59,706 bases of DNA from Paracoccaceae bacterium (GCA_013214575.1 JABSSD010000121.1:1-59706); one strand, 5' to 3'. Shown: positions 27,779 to 36,939, counted from the first letter of the stretch. Numbers and translations: made by a program. The notes: generated from the letters alone by a model not told the origin.

Positions 27779-28280
27779 ACAGCCCTTCTATGGTTACCTC
27801 CCGTGGGGCAAGATATTTCTGACTCTGCAGGCATGTGATCGAGCTCCGCCTTCTATCACTCCTTTGAGCGCGGCATATTTCCTGCCGCGGAGCACGTGAA
27901 GTAATGGGATGAACTGCCTTTCCACCAAAACGGAGCTACTGTTTTGCTTGTTGGCTGGAACAGGAAAGGAACGTTCTGATGGAAATCGCAGTCCACCCCA
28001 TTATTTCACAGATACACATGATCGATCGAGCACCCCGCGCAAGATGTCGACCTCGTTCTCTGGCCCAATATGACCAGATGTCCCGCCCCCACAAGCGCAA
28101 CGCCCTCGTTAGCACCTCGTAGCGGCACTTGGTCAACCACGCAATTTTTCGCGCTAAAGCAGGTCCGACTGGAAGTCGGAGGGCTTGGACCAATGAGTGG
28201 ATAGTAAACGGGGAACGTTTGGGTCTGCGCTATGTCAAGTTACTGATTTTTGATGGTAACGAGGTGAGGGTTATTGACGG
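27779..28280. other. Gene-free stretch
   Basis: No gene recognised. A minus-strand frame at 27936-28193 (85 codons) has no family motif and unusual codon use. The region separates the CRTAC1 gene from the convergent hydratase gene. Confidence 0.5.
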
Positions 28281-29012
28281 TCATCGCGAGCTGATCTCCA
28301 GAATAACGCTGGCCCCCAAAGCTGCAAATCTGAGCCTGTCGCCTGGGGCAATCGCCACCGCAGGGTTAAGGCCACCGGTGGCAATCCATTGCCCGGACTG
28401 CAGCGGCATGTCGTATTGCTTAGCCAGTTGCAGAAACTCGCTGGCCGCCCCCAGCGGGCCGTCAAATATATTGCGGCTATGACCTGCCACCGGCGCTGCA
28501 TCATTGTGGCAAAACGTAGAGTCAAAATCCGCCTCCAGCTTTGCGATATCGATGGGTTGCACCGCACCAACCCACAGGGCTCCGGCCCCGGCCCGATCGG
28601 CAATCTGCCCGGTCAACTGCACCTTGGCATCGTCAGGCAACACGCTGGCGGGAATTTCGAACCCAATCCCCATACGCACAAACTGTGCCTCTGAGCGGGC
28701 GGCCTGCCAATCGCCCAGCTCCAGCATGATTTCCGGCTCTGCCAGCGGTGCCCACAGCCCTGAGATATCAAGGATGGCGGTCTCAACGGCAATCTCCGCC
28801 GGTGCCAGCGGCCCAAAAAAAACTTCCGTATTATCGAACACTTTGCGCGACCATGGATTGGCACCGCCAATCTTCCAGGCGGAAATCTGATCCATCCCTG
28901 CCAGCCCCACCGCATAGGCCTCGGCAGGGGTGCCAGGCAAATCCGCCAGCGTAATTTCAGCGAGCCTTCCCTGCGCCCGGGCGCGCTGTAATTGCAGGGT
29001 CAGTTGTTTCAT
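28281..29012 (-). CDS. 2-keto-4-pentenoate hydratase/fumarylacetoacetate hydrolase-family protein
   Basis: 243 residues, usual for MhpD-type hydratases. LGDW...SEAQFVRMGIGFEIP and the metal-site segment LAEPEIMLELG are present, as is a C-terminal SGQWIATGGLNPAVAIAPGDRLRFAALG, the family end (G-x-W-I-x-T-G). Expected to hydrate or decarboxylate 2-keto acids in the cytoplasm; in this setting a sugar-acid-derived substrate is possible. Start ATG 29012 is set by homology; the frame reads further upstream only through IS3 DNA, so the native promoter was probably replaced. It faces away from the following sugar operon. Confidence 0.8.
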   Translation of the reverse strand: MKQLTLQLQRARAQGRLAEITLADLPGTPAEAYAVGLAGMDQISAWKIGGANPWSRKVFDNTEVFFGPLAPAEIAVETAILDISGLWAPLAEPEIMLELGDWQAARSEAQFVRMGIGFEIPASVLPDDAKVQLTGQIADRAGAGALWVGAVQPIDIAKLEADFDSTFCHNDAAPVAGHSRNIFDGPLGAASEFLQLAKQYDMPLQSGQWIATGGLNPAVAIAPGDRLRFAALGASVILEISSR

Positions 29013-29020
29013 TTTCCCAG

Positions 29021-29215
29021 ATCCCATTCCTAGCGTGTTTGCGTCTCGGATTATAGAATATCTCGGTGTAGTCAAACACCTCAGATCTTGCGTCGCCTCG
29101 GGCTTGGTATGTCCTGCGCCTGATGCGCTCGTGCTTTACCAGGTTTAAGAAGCTTTCTGCGACAGCGTTATCCGTTGCCTGACAGGGCGTGTCATGCCCG
29201 AGAAGGGTGGCAGCC
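29021..29215 (-). pseudogene. IS3-family OrfB C-terminal fragment
   Basis: The minus strand reads CQATDNAVAESFLNLVKHERI then RRRTYQARGDARSEVFDYTEIFYNPRRKHARNG, the final third of the IS3 OrfB integrase including the catalytic Glu of AVAESF. It has no start, an in-frame stop lies before it, and the C-terminal end is cut at the hydratase leader. It may derive from the same IS type as the OrfA fragment at 21.7 kb. Confidence 0.75.
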
Positions 29216-29488
29216 TAAATGAAACCCTGATCCACCTTAAACAGGCGGCAAACTGGTCGAAAAAGTCGGACCACCTCTACTGACAATCTTATCTGTTGTC
29301 CCCCGCGCATTCTTTACAGTCAAATCAAGGTTTAGCGCTCTGGCTTTCCGCCAATAATAGACACCATTCTGCTTGCACCAATAGAAAAAATCACTAAATT
29401 CGCACCCAGCTCTCTAGATTTTTGGTCGACCTTCATGTTGTTCTGAAGTTTTATTGCCCCTCCACCTTATGTAGTAGAAAACAGTGTC
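29216..29488. other. Leader region of the sugar-modification operon
   Basis: AT-richer DNA without a gene, between the IS3 remnant and the oxidoreductase gene. It should contain the promoter of the 29.5-40.5 kb operon; no confident -35/-10 pair could be chosen. Confidence 0.4.
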
Positions 29489-30541
29489 ATGAAATTAAGT
29501 GTTGCGATTGTCGGGTATGGGAAAATGGGGCGTATTCGCCACCAGGCCATGGAGCGACATGGCGGGTTTGAGGTGGTTGCGGTCTGTGACACCCAGATAG
29601 ACCCAGAGGTGACTATTCCAATGGTTACCGATCCCCTGAAAATTTATGACTACAATCCCGACGTGGTGGTCTGCAGCATTCCCAATGTGATGGTCCCGGA
29701 TGTGGTGTGCGATGCGCTGTCACGGGGCAAACATGTGTTTTCCGAAAAACCGCCCGGGCGCAGTTCGCAGGATGTGCGGCGGATGCAGCGGGCCGAGGCT
29801 CAGAACCCGGCGCTGGTGCTGAAATTTGGCTTCAACCACCGGGTTCATGATGCCATCCAGGAAGCCAAGAAGCTGGTTGATGCCGGCATCATGGGCGATC
29901 TCTATTTCATGCGTGGCGTCTACGGCAAGGCGGGAGGCCCCAGCTATGCCCAGAACTGGCGCAACAATCCGGAGCAATCTGGCGGCGGCATCCTGATCGA
30001 TCAGGGTATTCACATGCTGGACCTGTTTTTAATGTTTGCCGGGCGCTTCTCCAATGTGCAATCCATTGTGCAGCGCAAATTCTGGACCGAAGTCCCGGTT
30101 GAGGATAACGCCTTTGCCCTGATGAAGACCGAGACCGGCATTGTCGCCTCGGTCCATTCCTCGGCCACGCAGTGGCAGCATACTTTCCGGCTGGAGCTCT
30201 ATATGCGCAATGGGTTCATCTCGGTGGATGGGATCCTCTCTGCTTCGGGCAGCTATGGCACCGAAGTTTTGACGGTGGCGCTGAACCGCATGGACAAAGA
30301 CGGCAACCCCACGCCAAATCCCGAAAGTCAGGAAACCCGCTTCACCCAGGACCAGTCCTGGGACAAGGAAGCCGCCGAGTTTTATGACGCCATCATTGGC
30401 ACCAGACCGGTGCGCTACGGCACCTCGACGCAGGCATTGGATGTGATGGAACTGGTGGAAGATATCTATGCGGCTGACCCCGAGTGGACTTCAGATCTGA
30501 AAGCCCGCACTCTGCAGGTCGCAGACGAGAGATCCGCATAA
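29489..30541 (+). CDS. Gfo/Idh/MocA-family sugar oxidoreductase
   Basis: 350 residues. N-terminal Rossmann fold with VAIVGYGKMGRIRHQAM, then the family motif SEKPPGRS (EKP) and LIDQGIHMLDLFLMF in the catalytic domain (GxHxxD with the active His). Oxidises or reduces a sugar or sugar nucleotide with NAD(P); the substrate is unknown. First gene of a compact operon: its stop TAA shares a base with the next start (TAATG). All key residues are present. Confidence 0.9.
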   Translation: MKLSVAIVGYGKMGRIRHQAMERHGGFEVVAVCDTQIDPEVTIPMVTDPLKIYDYNPDVVVCSIPNVMVPDVVCDALSRGKHVFSEKPPGRSSQDVRRMQRAEAQNPALVLKFGFNHRVHDAIQEAKKLVDAGIMGDLYFMRGVYGKAGGPSYAQNWRNNPEQSGGGILIDQGIHMLDLFLMFAGRFSNVQSIVQRKFWTEVPVEDNAFALMKTETGIVASVHSSATQWQHTFRLELYMRNGFISVDGILSASGSYGTEVLTVALNRMDKDGNPTPNPESQETRFTQDQSWDKEAAEFYDAIIGTRPVRYGTSTQALDVMELVEDIYAADPEWTSDLKARTLQVADERSA

Positions 30542-31512
30542 TGCATACCCCTGTTTTTCTGGACCATTTACCGGATATCACGTCGGTCTCAAGCCGCAAG
30601 TCCGAGCTGTACCGGCTGACCCGCAACAGGGCGTTGCTGGATCTGATGCTGGACGACCACACAAGCTGGCACCGGCGCGACTGCCCAGCCTGCGGTCAAC
30701 CTCGCATCAAAAGCAAGAGTTTCAGTCAGGCCCTGCTGCCGTTTCAACGCTGCACCGGCTGCAACACCATCTACGCCCCACGCCTGCCCAGTCAGCAGAC
30801 CCTGGATACCCTGCGTCTGGACACTGTGATTGATCACGACGAGGAGCAAAACCGAGATTTTGAGTTTACCTCATTGTTAAACTGGATCAGCCTGACCGAG
30901 GTGCGCAGTGAACGGTCGCTGGAGACGGTGCTGGATTACCGGTTCTCGGCTCAGGCCCCGGCCTGGCCCCTAACCGCGCAGCGGTTGACCCGCCACCGAA
31001 AGCTGACGTTTCTGCCGTTACAGGTCCAGTCAGAAGCTGAAAGCTATTGTGACCTACAACAGGCCTTGCAGGCGCAGGACCCCCGCGCCGTGCTGGTACT
31101 GGCAGAAATGGACCGGGTCGCCGATCCCGCCCTGTTGCTGCGCAGTATCCAGGAAAATGTGGCCAGGGGCACCCTGGTCTTTATTGCCACGTCCTGTGCC
31201 GACGGGTTGGAATATGAAATCCTTGGCGCCGATTCGCCCAGCTTCATCCCCCTGGATCGGTTGACTGTTTTTTCTGTCAGCGGCTTTGAAGCTCTGGCTC
31301 AAAAGCTGGGTTTCAACGTTCTTGAAGTCTCCACCCCCGGGCGTCTGGATGCGGTCATTCTTGATCAGTATTTCAAAGCAACCGAAAGCTCTGACATTCC
31401 ATTCTGGTCGAGCTTTTTCCGTGAGGCAGACAACAACAGGTTGCGAGACTTGCAAATCCTGCTGCAACGCAGCCTCAAATCCAGCGTAATGCGGTTTGTT
31501 CTCGAAACATAA
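30541..31512 (+). CDS. Methyltransferase-like protein with zinc ribbon and decayed SAM site
   Basis: 323 residues. A CPACG...CTGC zinc ribbon (about residues 42-80) as in sugar C-methyltransferases, then a class I methyltransferase-like fold. The C-terminal half matches well (VLVLAEMDRVADPALLLRSI, GTLVFIATSCADGLEYEILG, FSVSGFEALAQKLGFNVLEVSTPGRLD). Where the glycine-rich SAM loop should be, the protein reads TVLDYRFSAQAPAWPL, with no GxGxG. SAM binding is therefore doubtful and the protein may have a structural or binding role. It starts on the last base of the preceding stop codon, so it is co-translated with the oxidoreductase. Confidence 0.7.
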   Translation: MHTPVFLDHLPDITSVSSRKSELYRLTRNRALLDLMLDDHTSWHRRDCPACGQPRIKSKSFSQALLPFQRCTGCNTIYAPRLPSQQTLDTLRLDTVIDHDEEQNRDFEFTSLLNWISLTEVRSERSLETVLDYRFSAQAPAWPLTAQRLTRHRKLTFLPLQVQSEAESYCDLQQALQAQDPRAVLVLAEMDRVADPALLLRSIQENVARGTLVFIATSCADGLEYEILGADSPSFIPLDRLTVFSVSGFEALAQKLGFNVLEVSTPGRLDAVILDQYFKATESSDIPFWSSFFREADNNRLRDLQILLQRSLKSSVMRFVLET

Positions 31513-31529
31513 TCAGAAAGACCTCCACC

Positions 31530-32156
31530 ATGACTGCTCTTTTCCCAGCAACCCCATTTGACACCTGTGGCGCCTTTGCTTCGGAGTATTTCAATCAGCT
31601 CAGCGCAGCCGCGCAGGCCTGTGATCTGACTGCTCTGGACAAGATTTCCGCGTTGGTCAAAACAACCATCGACAACGGCAATTTCATCTACATCTGCGGC
31701 AATGGTGGCTCTGCCGGAATCGCCAATCATTCGCTCTGTGATTTTCTCAAATGCGTGCGCACAGATACCAACCTGAGGCCGCGGGTGATGTCGCTTGCAG
31801 CCCATACGGAAATGAACTCGGCTCTGGCCAATGATATCTCTTATGACGAGGTCTTTGCTTATCAGCTGACGTCAATGGGGCGGCCGGGGGATCTTCTGTG
31901 GACGGTCAGTTCGTCGGGAGATTCTCCGAATGTGGTGCGCGCCCTGGAAGTGGCCCGCGAGAACGGTCTGACATCGGTGTCTTTTACCGGATTTTCCGGC
32001 GGCCGCTCCCGCAAACTGGCAGATCTGAATGCCCACGTCGATGCGCAGAACTATGGTGTGGTCGAAGACATCCACATGAGCTTTATCCATATCATCACCC
32101 AATACCTGCGCCTCAGCCACATGGATCAGAGCCTGCTGGGACAGCGAAAATTCTGA
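31530..32156 (+). CDS. SIS-domain sugar-phosphate isomerase (GmhA-like)
   Basis: 208 residues. The phosphosugar-binding motifs ICGNGGSAGIANH and WTVSSSGDSPNVVRALE are intact, as is the C-terminal GVVEDIHMSFIHIITQYL characteristic of the sedoheptulose-7-phosphate isomerase group. Cytoplasmic aldose/ketose phosphate isomerase. It sits 17 bp after the methyltransferase-like gene and 1 bp before the phosphatase, a typical isomerase-phosphatase-nucleotidyltransferase order for making an activated sugar. The actual sugar may differ from heptose. Confidence 0.88.
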   Translation: MTALFPATPFDTCGAFASEYFNQLSAAAQACDLTALDKISALVKTTIDNGNFIYICGNGGSAGIANHSLCDFLKCVRTDTNLRPRVMSLAAHTEMNSALANDISYDEVFAYQLTSMGRPGDLLWTVSSSGDSPNVVRALEVARENGLTSVSFTGFSGGRSRKLADLNAHVDAQNYGVVEDIHMSFIHIITQYLRLSHMDQSLLGQRKF

Positions 32157-32157
32157 G

Positions 32158-32937
32158 ATGCTGTCGATAAGCCCCAACCTGCATCGCCAGCTGTGCGCCC
32201 TGCTGCCACGGCTCGCGGCCGAGATTTTCAGCGAGCGTTTTGACACCGATGCCAAAGGCAGCGACGGGCTGGATTTTGTCACCTCGATTGATCTAAAAAT
32301 GCAGGACCGGTTGACCACGATCCTGCCCGAGCTGCTGCTCGGGTCCCGCGTTGTCGGTGAAGAGGGTTTTTGCCAGACACAGGACAGCACCGCGCCGCTC
32401 TGGTTGGTGGATCCGCTGGATGGCACGGTGAACTTTGTCGCCGGTCTGCCCAGCTATGCCATTGCGGTGGTGCTAATCGACAACGGTCAACCCTGTCTGG
32501 CGGCGGTGCATGATGTACCCCATGGCATTACCTATTCCGCCATTGCTGATGGCGGGGCGTTTCGCAACGGGGCACCACTGGTGCGCCGCCAACACGACGC
32601 CCGTCTGGCCGTGCTCAGCTCGGGATTGCTACGGGATCTCTCTTGCCACGCCCCGGACAGGTTGGCACAGCTTCTGGCGCGCTACAAACTGCGCAACTTT
32701 GGCAGCCAAGCGCTGCATCTGTGTTATGCTGCTGCGGGCCATGTCAGCCTGGTGGCCAGCCGCGAGGCCAAAGGCTGGGATGATCTGGCTGGCGCGCTAA
32801 TTGCCCGCGAGGCTGGGCTGCAATATGGCCCTTATCATGGCTCGCAAGCGGCCATGGACGTGGATCAGTTCAGCCTTTGCTCGGACCCCGCAACCTTCGA
32901 AGCCCATGTGAGCGTATTCTCTGGATCCGTTCCCTAG
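32158..32937 (+). CDS. Inositol-monophosphatase-family sugar phosphatase
   Basis: 259 residues. Metal ligands are visible in VGEEG, DPLDGTVNF and GWDDLAGALIAREAG, the three IMPase motifs. A Mg-dependent, Li-sensitive type phosphomonoesterase acting on a small sugar or polyol phosphate. It lies between the isomerase and the cytidylyltransferase, so it probably removes a phosphate from the intermediate before or between activation steps. The start ATG immediately follows the stop of the isomerase. Confidence 0.9.
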   Translation: MLSISPNLHRQLCALLPRLAAEIFSERFDTDAKGSDGLDFVTSIDLKMQDRLTTILPELLLGSRVVGEEGFCQTQDSTAPLWLVDPLDGTVNFVAGLPSYAIAVVLIDNGQPCLAAVHDVPHGITYSAIADGGAFRNGAPLVRRQHDARLAVLSSGLLRDLSCHAPDRLAQLLARYKLRNFGSQALHLCYAAAGHVSLVASREAKGWDDLAGALIAREAGLQYGPYHGSQAAMDVDQFSLCSDPATFEAHVSVFSGSVP

Positions 32938-32966
32938 ACCTCCCCTGCAACAAGGACCCACTTGCC

Positions 32967-33635
32967 ATGAAAACCATTGCCATGATCCCCGCCCGCATGG
33001 GAAGCCAGCGTCTGACCAGAAAAAACTTACGCACCCTGGCCGGGCAGCCGCTGATCACCCATGCGATCGAGAAATGTCAGCGGGCCGGCTGTTTCAACGA
33101 AATTTACATCAACTCGGAGGATGCTGAGTTTAGCCAATACGCCGAGCAGTATGGGATCAAATTTTACCAACGCCCGGCTGAATTGGGCAACTCCACCGCC
33201 ACCTCTGAACAGTTTGTCTATGACTTCCTGAAACATGTCGACTGCGACCTGCTTCTACAGGTGCATTCCATTGCACCGCTGCTCAGCGCCAAAGAGGTCG
33301 AGGCCTTCACCAAGAGCTTCCTTGCCTCAGACGCCGATGTCATGATCGCCTGTATCGAAGACATGATCGAGGTTGCCTATCAGGATCAGCCCGTCAACTT
33401 CAGTTTTGCCACGAAGACCAACTCGCAAGATCTAAAACCCACCCAGCGCATCACCTGGTCAATCACCGGTTTTAAGGCAAAATCCTATATCAACGCGGTC
33501 GAGGCTGGTGAAATCGGCACCTACAACGGCAAGGTCTCCTTCTATCCGGTGAACCCGATCTCAGGCCATGTGATCAAAACCCAGCAGGATCTCGACATCG
33601 CCGAGGCACTGCTGGGCGTCATTGGCAGGACATAA
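32967..33635 (+). CDS. CMP-sugar synthetase-family cytidylyltransferase (NeuA/KdsB-like)
   Basis: 222 residues. Starts MKTIAMIPARMGSQRLTRKNL, the nucleotide-binding signature of acylneuraminate cytidylyltransferases, followed by LAGQPLITHAIEKC and LLLQVHSIAPLLSAKEVEAF (equivalent of the LQPTSPLR block, changed here to VHSIAPLL). Expected to couple CTP with a sugar or keto-sugar acid. The altered second motif and the absence of NeuB/NeuC-like genes argue against ordinary sialic acid. Start at ATG 32967 follows from the motif; the frame is open further upstream without similarity. Confidence 0.85.
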   Translation: MKTIAMIPARMGSQRLTRKNLRTLAGQPLITHAIEKCQRAGCFNEIYINSEDAEFSQYAEQYGIKFYQRPAELGNSTATSEQFVYDFLKHVDCDLLLQVHSIAPLLSAKEVEAFTKSFLASDADVMIACIEDMIEVAYQDQPVNFSFATKTNSQDLKPTQRITWSITGFKAKSYINAVEAGEIGTYNGKVSFYPVNPISGHVIKTQQDLDIAEALLGVIGRT

Positions 33636-33657
33636 AGCAGAAAAAAGGATTACGATA

Positions 33658-34584
33658 ATGAAGGTGCTTATCTCCAATATCATGATGCAGAACGAACGTG
33701 ATCGCTTTCACTCGATCCTCCGTGCCAAAGGCATAGACCCGGTCTGGCCCGAGGTTAACCAGTTCATGGATGAGGCCCAGTGTCTCGCGCAAGTCGGCGA
33801 GATCGACGGCTGGCTTGCAGGAGACGATCAGATTACCGAAAAGGTCCTCCAGGCTTCTCTGCCTCGGCTCAAGGTGATTTCCAAATGGGGCACCGGCGTC
33901 GATTCAATCGACTTGGACGCCGCCAAACGCCTGAACATTCCGGTGTGCAATTCTCCCGGTGCCTTTCGTGATGCGGTCAGCGAATATGCCATTGGTCTGC
34001 TGTTGGCGGCCACCCGACAACTGGCCCGCACTGACCGGATGGTGCGGCAGGGCGGCTGGCCCAAGGGACGGTTTCCGGGGCTGGCGGGCAAAACCATGGG
34101 GGTGGTCGGCTATGGTGCCATTGGGCAGGGGGTCGGCCAACGCGCCCGCGGACTTGGCATGCAGGTGATCGCCCATGATCCCTACCTGACCAGCACCCCA
34201 GATGGCGCCCCCCTTGTCAGCTTCGACCACGTGTTGCAGGAGGCCGATGTGATCTGCCTTTGTTGCAACCAGACCGCCGATAATTATCACCTGCTCAATG
34301 CCGAAACCCTGGCGCGCGCGCGCGATGGGGTGATCCTATGCAACGTGGCTCGTGGCGGATTGATTGATGAGGCTGCTCTGATCGAAGCCCTTGCCTCGGG
34401 AAAGGTGGGCGCTGCGGCGCTGGATGTCTTTGAAACGGAACCCTTGCCGCAGGACCATCCGTTGCTGCAGTTCGAAAATGTCGCCCTCTCCAGCCACAAT
34501 GCAAACAGCACCATAGAGGCGATCGAGTATGTCCATGCCAATACGCTTGATAACCTGCTCAAACACTTGCCCGGCAGATCCTGA
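33658..34584 (+). CDS. D-2-hydroxyacid dehydrogenase (phosphoglycerate dehydrogenase-like)
   Basis: 308 residues. NAD loop VVGYGAIGQGVGQRARGLG, and the catalytic triad is visible: Arg in CNVARGGLIDE, Glu in DVFETEPLP, His in SSHNANST. Reversibly oxidises a 2-hydroxy acid. As part of this sugar operon it probably acts on a sugar acid, not serine synthesis. ATG 33658 is used; an upstream in-frame start at 33622 overlaps the previous gene and adds residues outside the family. The next gene starts directly after its stop. Confidence 0.88.
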   Translation: MKVLISNIMMQNERDRFHSILRAKGIDPVWPEVNQFMDEAQCLAQVGEIDGWLAGDDQITEKVLQASLPRLKVISKWGTGVDSIDLDAAKRLNIPVCNSPGAFRDAVSEYAIGLLLAATRQLARTDRMVRQGGWPKGRFPGLAGKTMGVVGYGAIGQGVGQRARGLGMQVIAHDPYLTSTPDGAPLVSFDHVLQEADVICLCCNQTADNYHLLNAETLARARDGVILCNVARGGLIDEAALIEALASGKVGAAALDVFETEPLPQDHPLLQFENVALSSHNANSTIEAIEYVHANTLDNLLKHLPGRS

Positions 34585-36939
34585 ATGATGCATGGACAGG
34601 GAATAAAATACCGGCTTCAGGGCTATGTGCCGGGCTTTGGCAGGGCAGTCACCAACGCCTTTGACCTGCAAGCCTGGCGTCAGGGCTCGTCTCTGACCGC
34701 CTTTGGTGTTGAGCTGTTTGTCCACAGTGGGGCGGTGACCGTCAGCCTGCGTCACATCACACCGGGCGGGCACGATACAGAGTACTGCCAGCTTGACCGC
34801 CCAGACCCAGGTTCGACCTTCAGCCCGCCGATCTTTGTTGCAGACCTGGAGGGGATGTTACTGCCGGTGGTCGAGACGGTCTCGGAAGGAGCGGTCTTTG
34901 ATATCTTCTTTGGCACCAACGAGCTGCCGCCCTGCCCCCATGCCAAAACCGCCTTTATTCTGGATGGTCAGAGCTCCGACCAGGCGGTCGCGGCATTTAC
35001 CTCCTATCTGGAAGAGCATCAGTCGCATGGCTCTCGCCAGAACGCGCATCTGGTTATTCTCGACGGCCACAGCACCGCAAACCTGTCCCCCGACCCGGCA
35101 ATCAGCCGGATTGCCAATGATGGCACCAAGGGCATTGGCGCGGCGGGACGCGGGTTGTACGAGGTCTGCTATGGCAGCATGGCAGGCCAGGGGTTCACCC
35201 ACGGCTGCCTGATCCAGCAGATCCTGTACCTGCACCCAGAGATGTTTGCCCGAACAGTGGCTTTCATGCAGTTTATGCGCGACGGGATCCATATCAGCGC
35301 ACCGCTCTATCAGGCCGGACCTCCGCCCGGAGACCGTTGTCTGGATTTTACCGCGTCAGGGCCCCGCCTGCTGGAAGATATCCATCCGCAGGGAGATGGC
35401 ATTGGCGCGATGGAACTGGCCACTCTTGCAGCCACAGCTCAACACCAGCAGGCTACAGGCCGGTGGTGGTGCACGCTGGACCTGTGCGAGGTGCACCTTA
35501 ATGGTTTGCCCTATCCCTTCCTTGGCGGTGTGGACATGGCAGAGTATAGCACCCGGCTGCAACGGGCCGGATCACAACGGGTCACCCCCCTATCCTTCTG
35601 GGCGCAGCAGAATGGGTCACCAATGCCCACCAGTGACCTCAGGCAGATCCTGACCCTGCGCATCTTACAGGGCACTCTGAGCGATCCTGCGGCCCTAAAG
35701 CATGAGTTTGCCACCTTGGTGCTGCAACGCCTGACCGATCGAGATCCGGCGGCGGCGGCGGTCCTGATGGCGGAAATGAAGGTCTTTTTGGCGGGCCCTA
35801 GACAGATGCTGGCACAGGCCCTTGCCCCGGCAGCGCCCAGCCCGGCACCTCGCCCTCCCTGGCGAACCTGGCGGATGAAGCAACGGTTAAAACGGCAATT
35901 GCCTCAGCTGAATAGGATACCTGCCCTGATTCAGGCTTATAGCACCGCCCGCAACCACCTGGGCACGGTGGCCTATTGGTCCCAAACGGAAGGCAATCAA
36001 CCGCCCGCCACAACAGCCCTGGCTGAGTTACGCCAGACCCCTGATGTCCTGCAGTACCAACGGGACTTAATGGCGGTGCATCTCAAAATGGACAGGCTGC
36101 ACCGCACGCAGAAAAACGCCTGGACGCAGCAGATCCAGCGTTTGGAGGCGCAACTGCAGCACAATCATCTGCTGGACCCGGCGCGGGCCCATGCCGATCA
36201 GGACCGCGCCAGCCGAACCATGCTGAGCCTACTGCGCAATCGCCACGCCGGACGCCGTGCCTTTATCATCGGCAACGGACCCAGCCTACGAATCCCGGAT
36301 CTCGACCGATTGCAGGGAGAGGTCACTTTTGCCTCCAACAAGATCTACCTGGCCTATGAGGAGACCCGCTGGCGGCCGACCTATTATTCGGTCGAAGATC
36401 ACCTAGTGCTCCAGAACAACCGGGGGCGGATCCACGACCTGGAAGGCAGCATCAAGATCTTTCCGGCCAATGTACGCGACTTCGGATTTCACGCGGCGGA
36501 CACAATTTTTGTCCCCTTCCGCCCCCCCCGCTCCTTCGAGGACCCCCTGTCGGACCCAAATTTCCCCGATTTCAGCAGCGACTTGAGCCACGGCATCTGC
36601 TGGGGCTCCACCATCGTCTACAGCCAGATCCAGATGGCGATCCATATGGGCTGTTGCGAAATCTATCTGATTGGCCTTGACCATTCCTATCAACTCCCCC
36701 GCGTCAAACACGGCAACCAATACCTGCACGAGGGCGAGCAAAACCATTTCCACCCCGAGTACCGCGTTCTCGGCGAAAGATGGCATCAGCCAAACCTGGA
36801 GGTTCTGGAAGCCTCTTATGGCCGCGCCCGTGACTGTTGCGCCGCCCTTGGCGTGCCCATTTTCAACGCCTCGCGTAAAACCTGCCTTGATGCGTTTGAA
36901 CGCTTTGACTTCAATGATCTCTTTAACGAGCCCGAGTGA
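34585..36939 (+). CDS. GlfT2-like/DUF115 fusion protein with inactivated GT2 domain
   Basis: 784 residues, paralogue of the protein at 37878-40514. Beta-rich N-domain (1-115), GT2/GlfT2-like domain (about 120-345), helical linker, then a DUF115 domain with GNGPSL (563-568), PTYYSVEDHLV, GICWGSTIVYSQIQMA and EIYLIGLDHSY. In the GT domain the metal-binding DDD of the paralogue is IQQ (210-212), the later MDDVEY is VDMAEY and FWVLHDD is FWAQQNG. So that domain should be catalytically dead while the DUF115 domain looks intact. DUF115 occurs in Maf flagellin glycosylation proteins and resembles CMP-sugar (GT42) transferases, which fits the CMP-sugar synthetase upstream. Role: possibly a transferase through DUF115, or a scaffold for its active paralogue. 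Confidence 0.82.
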   Translation: MMHGQGIKYRLQGYVPGFGRAVTNAFDLQAWRQGSSLTAFGVELFVHSGAVTVSLRHITPGGHDTEYCQLDRPDPGSTFSPPIFVADLEGMLLPVVETVSEGAVFDIFFGTNELPPCPHAKTAFILDGQSSDQAVAAFTSYLEEHQSHGSRQNAHLVILDGHSTANLSPDPAISRIANDGTKGIGAAGRGLYEVCYGSMAGQGFTHGCLIQQILYLHPEMFARTVAFMQFMRDGIHISAPLYQAGPPPGDRCLDFTASGPRLLEDIHPQGDGIGAMELATLAATAQHQQATGRWWCTLDLCEVHLNGLPYPFLGGVDMAEYSTRLQRAGSQRVTPLSFWAQQNGSPMPTSDLRQILTLRILQGTLSDPAALKHEFATLVLQRLTDRDPAAAAVLMAEMKVFLAGPRQMLAQALAPAAPSPAPRPPWRTWRMKQRLKRQLPQLNRIPALIQAYSTARNHLGTVAYWSQTEGNQPPATTALAELRQTPDVLQYQRDLMAVHLKMDRLHRTQKNAWTQQIQRLEAQLQHNHLLDPARAHADQDRASRTMLSLLRNRHAGRRAFIIGNGPSLRIPDLDRLQGEVTFASNKIYLAYEETRWRPTYYSVEDHLVLQNNRGRIHDLEGSIKIFPANVRDFGFHAADTIFVPFRPPRSFEDPLSDPNFPDFSSDLSHGICWGSTIVYSQIQMAIHMGCCEIYLIGLDHSYQLPRVKHGNQYLHEGEQNHFHPEYRVLGERWHQPNLEVLEASYGRARDCCAALGVPIFNASRKTCLDAFERFDFNDLFNEPE

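Noticed and set aside
27936-28193. 85-codon minus-strand frame in the gap before the hydratase
   Set aside because: No recognisable domain, no ribosome site, Trp/Arg/Cys content unlike the neighbours.
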